From NCBI GenBank assembly GCA_021234535.1, contig CM037842.1, positions 23,685,106 to 23,749,105 of the forward strand: a DNA stretch of 64,000 bases. Reading direction: 5' to 3'. This DNA comes from Stichopus chloronotus. Lineage: Eukaryota; Echinodermata; Holothuroidea; Aspidochirotida; Stichopodidae. Under the pieces are notes generated by a model, which had not been told where the DNA came from, did no database searches, and was given only the letters and a program-made list of their open reading frames with translations. The position numbers and the translations under genes are program-made. Below, piece after piece: positions 59,301 to 64,000 of this stretch (position 1 is its first letter; each line of letters opens with the position of its first letter).

Positions 59301-62300
59301 GACCAGACAGTACAAACACATGCAGACTGAGATGAACTCAGAGATCCATCACCTCACAGCTGAACTACAGAAAACAAAATTAAAATTAGGTAAGGTCTCA
59401 ACATATGTTGCTCTTCCATTTCATATGGGACTTCAGTTTTTGAGGTGCAGCAAAATCAAGCAGTGCTTCATTGGGAGAGAATAAGCCAGTTGGCAGATGA
59501 AAGATCTACAAAAAGTGTCTTTGTCTGATGTTGTTTTTGGAAATTTACATTATTTATTTGTAATTAATCACTCACATTTTTTGTTGAAAACAAACCCCAA
59601 GAACAGGGACTGTAGCATGATTAACAACATGGGAACAATGTTTTTTTTTGTGATTGACAAAGTACCACCATTGATCTGTGGTTGTATTGTATTCATCTAC
59701 TGGTGATTTGGCTCCATTATGGACTTCTTTTCAAAAAGAGAAAACTGCCCTGCACTCCTCCTTTTGGCTGAAAACGGGAGATTGAATATCTACCAGAGTT
59801 TGCAATGGTATTTCTTTCGCACAGTCTAGTGGACTAAGTCATTCTCAAATGATGCCAAAAATATATTTGATGTTCCGCATGGTAAAATAGTACTTGACTA
59901 TAAACACACCGTGTGATAAATTGAACCCACAGTTGCTCTAATGGTTGGTTGATTTAATGAGATGCAAGTGTGAAACCAAGGAGCATTGGTCCCAGGAATT
60001 GATGCTATCAAATAGTAATTATTGATCCTTCAGTGAATTGCAAACAGACCGTTTCTCTCTCTGTCCATCATGTCTTAAATTACAGTACTGTGCAGTTATG
60101 TAATTGTCCTTTTTTATAATGGACCAATAGGAGTTGAGGAGGTCCAAGTATGAATGAACAGCATTTCATCATTCTTTTACAATAACTGAAATATCAATCA
60201 TTGTTGTGTTTGTTTGTATCTTTACATGGAAGTGAAACATTACATGGACAGGAGTAAACAAGGACTAGTACTGTAGGCTGCTGTTGTGTGAGACTTCATG
60301 AAGATTCCTGTGGAGTAAACTGCAGTTTCTATTGATCTAGTACCCTTATTAATAGTGCGTCAATAGACGCTGCCGAGTATTCCGCCAAACTGTGCATATT
60401 AAAGAGAATGTGAGTGTCTGTAAGAACATGGTATGACATGAGCTGGCTTTTTTTTAGTGTACATGAGGCAGTTGTTTGGTGTAGTGGTATTATTAGTTTC
60501 TTGTCTAGCAAAACTACCCATTGTTTGTTGCAATGATTAATAGTTTCTGGTCCTTGTGAGAGTGTTGTTGGTGTATTCAGATGTGGTGTTGTTGTTTACT
60601 TCTTCTGGTTCAGCTGTTCAGCTGTACAATTTGTTTTGCCAAAATAGTGTTCTTGTTTGCTGTAATGCAGTAAGGTACAGTATAAATTCAATGGCAGACA
60701 ATGAATAGCACCCAGGTTTCATTCTTCAGATGTACTTCTTGTAAATGTTGGTGCTTCTACTTCCAAACAGACAAAAGCTGTTAATTCACTGTTTATTAAT
60801 GAACAACTGGATATCTGCCCCTCTTGTGAGATTCAGTCTGTAACTATTGGATATTCCAATATACTGCTGTACTGCCTTCAAAATTAAGCAAAGTTCGTAC
60901 CAAACTGACATTCTTTCCGTTTCCATTTTTTTACTTTTAGAACAAACAGAAAAACAATTACATGAGACAACCACCGAAAAAGAGAGAATCACTAATGAAA
61001 AAGATCAATTGATTGCTGAGCTCCAAGACAAGATTAAAAATATGGAATTTTCTTATGAGAGCATGATGCAGGTTTGTATTAATCCAAGAGAGAAATACTT
61101 GTATGTATCAAAAAAAAAATTCACCAAGTTTCCTTGCAAGACTTTTTGTGGGTCAAATTTCAACCATTTTTTAGTGAAAAAGAAAAGATTGAATTGCCGT
61201 TAATTTAGGGAAACTTCCCTTTCAGAAAGTCAAATCTCAACAACATGTGTTCCTAGAAAGTTTAAAGACTTTATTTTTACAGAGGTACAATTTCTATTTT
61301 ACAGCGGTTCATTGCATTATGGGTATTTGTGATGTTTACCAGGCAAACTGATTATCCTCTAAGGTATTGTTGTCCTTTATTCTCATTGCAATGAGGAACT
61401 TGCCAGTTTTTTTTATTTCAAACAGCAATATTTTAAGTTCCGGTGAACAAGATTTCAGTGGGAGGTGTGGTGCCCCTGCAGTGAAGAATATGCATTTTCA
61501 TTTTAGATCCCCTTTAATTTTAAGTGTAGCTGTTGTTTCTGTCACATGTGCTACAGTGTAGTAGGCATCTGATGTAATATCACAAATATGCCCTCAGTCT
61601 GTTTATCAAAATGTATTTAATCGGATACTCTGTCACAGAATAAAGTAGTCCTTAGTGCTAAAAAAAAAAAAAAATACTACCTTTACATGGTTGGTATTTT
61701 TCCCCATTGTACTTCCTTTGCCTGGTTTGGTGAAATGTCTTGATGACAAATTTAAACTTGAAATGTTTTTTTCCCCTAGTTGTTGAGACTAAGTATCAAA
61801 GGTAGCAAATAGAGTAGAGGGGGGGGGGGGGTGCTGGTGGAGAGTGTCAATCCTACATGTCTACAATACCTCAGCAAGAGGCCACTAATATCAAATACTT
61901 TTAGCTTTTAATCCATCTTTATATCTTTAATATTTGACTTAAATGTCATTTTTTGACAGTAGAGAGGTTGCTCTTCCCATCAAGATCTAGATTGCAATTA
62001 GGGTTGTTAGTTTTATAATCCTCACCCACCCAAAGATAAGCACACTCATCCTTAAAGTATTCGTGTGATTATAGCCTTGCCTCTTGCTTTCATATTAAGT
62101 ACCTTGGAAAGTAGCATTTGAAGGTCTTTTAACATGTGGCCTATCCATTAAAGGTCCATGTCTGTCAGTTTGGATTTTACTCGGCTTTAGGGAATCTATG
62201 AGTGGACTTCAATTACCAGATAGTGTTCTCAAAGCACCATGCTTAATTGCGGAGTCCTTGTTGATGTGGTTGAGCTGTTTCCATGAAGCATATTATCGGC

Positions 62301-62598
62301 CAGTGAATAATTTGTCTACTATCTGGGAATGGTCGTCCAACATGCCAAAACACTACTGTATGTTCCATGCCCGGCCTGACATTTAATTTGCTACAAGCAC
62401 ATCGAAAATACACTCTTAGAATTGTCAGCACATTGCTTTTCGAGTCCTTTTTTTTTCTTAACTTCACAGGAGGCATTGGATAACATGGTCATCAAGCTGG
62501 ACATAGCTCAGAAGAAATGGCAGCAACAAGCAACTAATATACATTTTGAACATAAACAGAAACTGATGGAGTTTGGACTTAATCCATTAGATATATGA
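56324..62598 (+). CDS. ccdc153: CCDC153/DRC12-like coiled-coil protein, six exons
   Basis: Exons: 56324-56384, 56840-56911, 57842-57961, 59297-59389, 60941-61071, 62470-62598. All joins have GT/AG ends and matching phases, giving 606 nt and 201 residues. Residues 1-20 are almost all Lys/Gly after MPPKKK, as in CCDC153. Residues from about 22 to 185 are charged heptad-like coiled coil, and the protein ends MEFGLNPLDI, matching the family's conserved QFGLNPLDL-type C-terminus. CCDC153 (DRC12) is a subunit of the nexin-dynein regulatory complex of motile cilia and flagella; its length is close to the roughly 210 residues of the vertebrate protein. The start is the only ATG that gives the basic N-terminus. 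ATTAAA at 63849 is a plausible poly(A) signal. Confidence 0.92.
57119..57535. repeat. Second copy of the GATTCCTTGC hairpin repeat, split
   Basis: The head (ATTCCTTGCT...GGCAAGGAAT, GCAATGGTAATGGCATGTGTG, GTCTGTATG) matches 13561-13625. The continuation seen in the first copy (GTATGTGACGCCTTGGCTTGT) reappears only near 57505 as GTATGTGAGACGTCGCGGCTTGT, after about 320 extra bases. This is in CCDC153 intron 2. Confidence 0.7.
60110..60178. repeat. Single end of the foldback element family
   Basis: GGACCAATAGGAGTTGAGGA and the following AGTATGAATGAA...TTTCAT match the right end of the foldback element at 28030-28080. No opposite arm was seen nearby. This is in CCDC153 intron 4. Confidence 0.6.
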
Positions 62599-64000
62599 AT
62601 TTTCAAATGTCGTATGTTTTGTGCGAGCAGTAATGACCATTACACTATAATGATCAATACAGTTTTGATCCAGGTTTAGTCGGATTTACCTTACTCTTTC
62701 AGCAGATGCTCTCACACCATCTTGCCAGATCCTCCCAGCTTCCTCTAACCAACCTTCCCAACGTTCACCTTATCTTTCTAACGTTTTTGAATAACAGTGA
62801 TCCTTCCTTACCACCTTTGAGATATACTGTAGATGGTGCTGTATGATCTGATGGCCAGTATGGAGATTTCATTCAAATTGAAATCATTTGGGCAGTAATG
62901 GTGATAGAGAAAGTAGACTCCCAGCTGTACTAAGATGTCACAAAAGATTACAATGGACATGGTAACCACATAAAAATAGGATTATTGGAAAACATTTAAC
63001 ATAGTTTAGTTGCAGTGATCAGAAGCAAATTATTTCTGTACATTACATATCCATGTGCTGATTTCATGTTCAAACTCACATGCCATCTCCAGTCTTCATC
63101 CCCCCCCCCCTCCCCCCTCTGTGACAAGATACTTTGATGTACATTGTAAAAACTGCAGAAATATCAGTCAGTTTTTACTGAAATGTATCTCCAGCTTGTT
63201 GCTTTGCCTTTACTGATGAAGTCTGCTAAGCAAGACTAAATACTAAAATGCAGATTTAGCCTATACCAGTACGTTAACTGTTTGCAACACCTTTTTCTCA
63301 ACAATATCCTCTCCTCTCAACTCCTTTTGAGATTGCAAGTTGCTGTTTACTGCTCGTGTAGATTAATCAGATGTGACATAACTTAGAGAGTTGTGCAGGG
63401 TCATAGAGGACTGTTTCATTGATTTGAGAGCTAATGAAATGGCCTCCTCTTTACAATGGAATCATGGTTTTCTGTGTATTCTCATCAGCTCTATGAATAT
63501 TCACGCAGTTCTTCTAGGACCCAATGGGAAGACAGGATGAAATGATATTCCAGTATGTCTTCAGTCTGTCATGCTTCAGTATGGCGACAATCTGTACTAG
63601 ATAATCAAAAACCCCAAATTCTTCTCCAGTTCTTCTCATTTACATATGAGTGTGCTACTTAGGTTTTTCTTTCACTTTCCCCATACACTGATCCTTTTGC
63701 TCAATTTTGACAGATTTACTTTAGGTCATGGTAGAAGTAAATGTAAAGTGCTTTCAGTTTTCCAGTAATTTTAATTTTTTTAAAATATTTTTTATATTGC
63801 TGTCTGTAGTTACAATATCATGTAATGATATGTAAATTAATATTTTATATTAAACTGTTCTAGTTTCTATATCTTCATCCTTGTGACCCTTCAGTTGAAC
63901 CAGTTTAGGAGCAGTGTAAAGATCTTTGAAATTAAGGTACAAGTAACAATTACAAGTACATAGAGTTGGTATGTCACCCCTCGAAAAGCTGGACGTTATT
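62599..64000. other. 3' UTR and downstream flank of the CCDC153 gene
   Basis: No further exon was recognised. A C-rich run lies at 63102. Most of this is probably 3' UTR up to the ATTAAA at 63849. Confidence 0.4.
63849..63854 (+). terminator. Possible poly(A) signal of the CCDC153 gene
   Basis: ATTAAA followed within 30 bases by T/GT-rich sequence, about 1.25 kb after the stop. I saw no AATAAA in between, but a long 3' UTR is uncertain. Confidence 0.35.

Overview
This window is animal nuclear DNA. It is AT-rich, genes are split into short exons by GT-AG introns, and repeats fill most introns and spacers. The gene set and the retroelement type suggest a marine deuterostome invertebrate, most likely an echinoderm or hemichordate; the phylum is an inference. 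It holds no CRISPR array and no bacterial-style operon, and I saw no tRNA or rRNA gene.

Layout on the + strand: (1) a ZNF511-type zinc-finger gene, 1506 to about 14806 (or 16912 by an alternative last exon). Its 8.2-kb first intron holds a 5,061-bp Ty3/Gypsy retrotransposon in antisense orientation (2160-7220) with 129-bp LTRs, a 5-bp target duplication, primer-binding site and polypurine tract. Its gag-pol is broken by two in-frame stops and two frameshifts. (2) A 7-kb spacer with weak repeats. (3) A 14-exon gene, 24186-38603, for a membrane-anchored PhoPQ-activated pathogenicity-related (PqaA)/AprA-type protein with an alpha/beta-hydrolase-like Ser-Asp-His triad. Exon 2 carries an apparent one-base frame break. 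A probable poly(A) signal lies at 39415. (4) A six-exon gene, 56324-62598, for the small ciliary coiled-coil protein CCDC153/DRC12.

On the - strand, 52337-44686, I infer an unrecognised secreted protein from a signal-peptide exon and a large 3' exon whose splice phases match (308 residues if they join directly).

The rest is repeat-rich: a ~0.8-kb foldback in the PqaA/AprA intron 2, two hAT-like MITEs with 8-bp target duplications (one nested in another terminal-inverted-repeat element), minisatellites, an interstitial telomere-like array, many poly-G tracts, and at least 20 copies of the palindrome TAGGCCTA. The genes look like independent neighbours rather than a pathway. The most unusual item is the animal PqaA/AprA-type gene. 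Exon joins were worked out by hand from splice signals, reading phase and remembered family motifs; none were confirmed by alignment.
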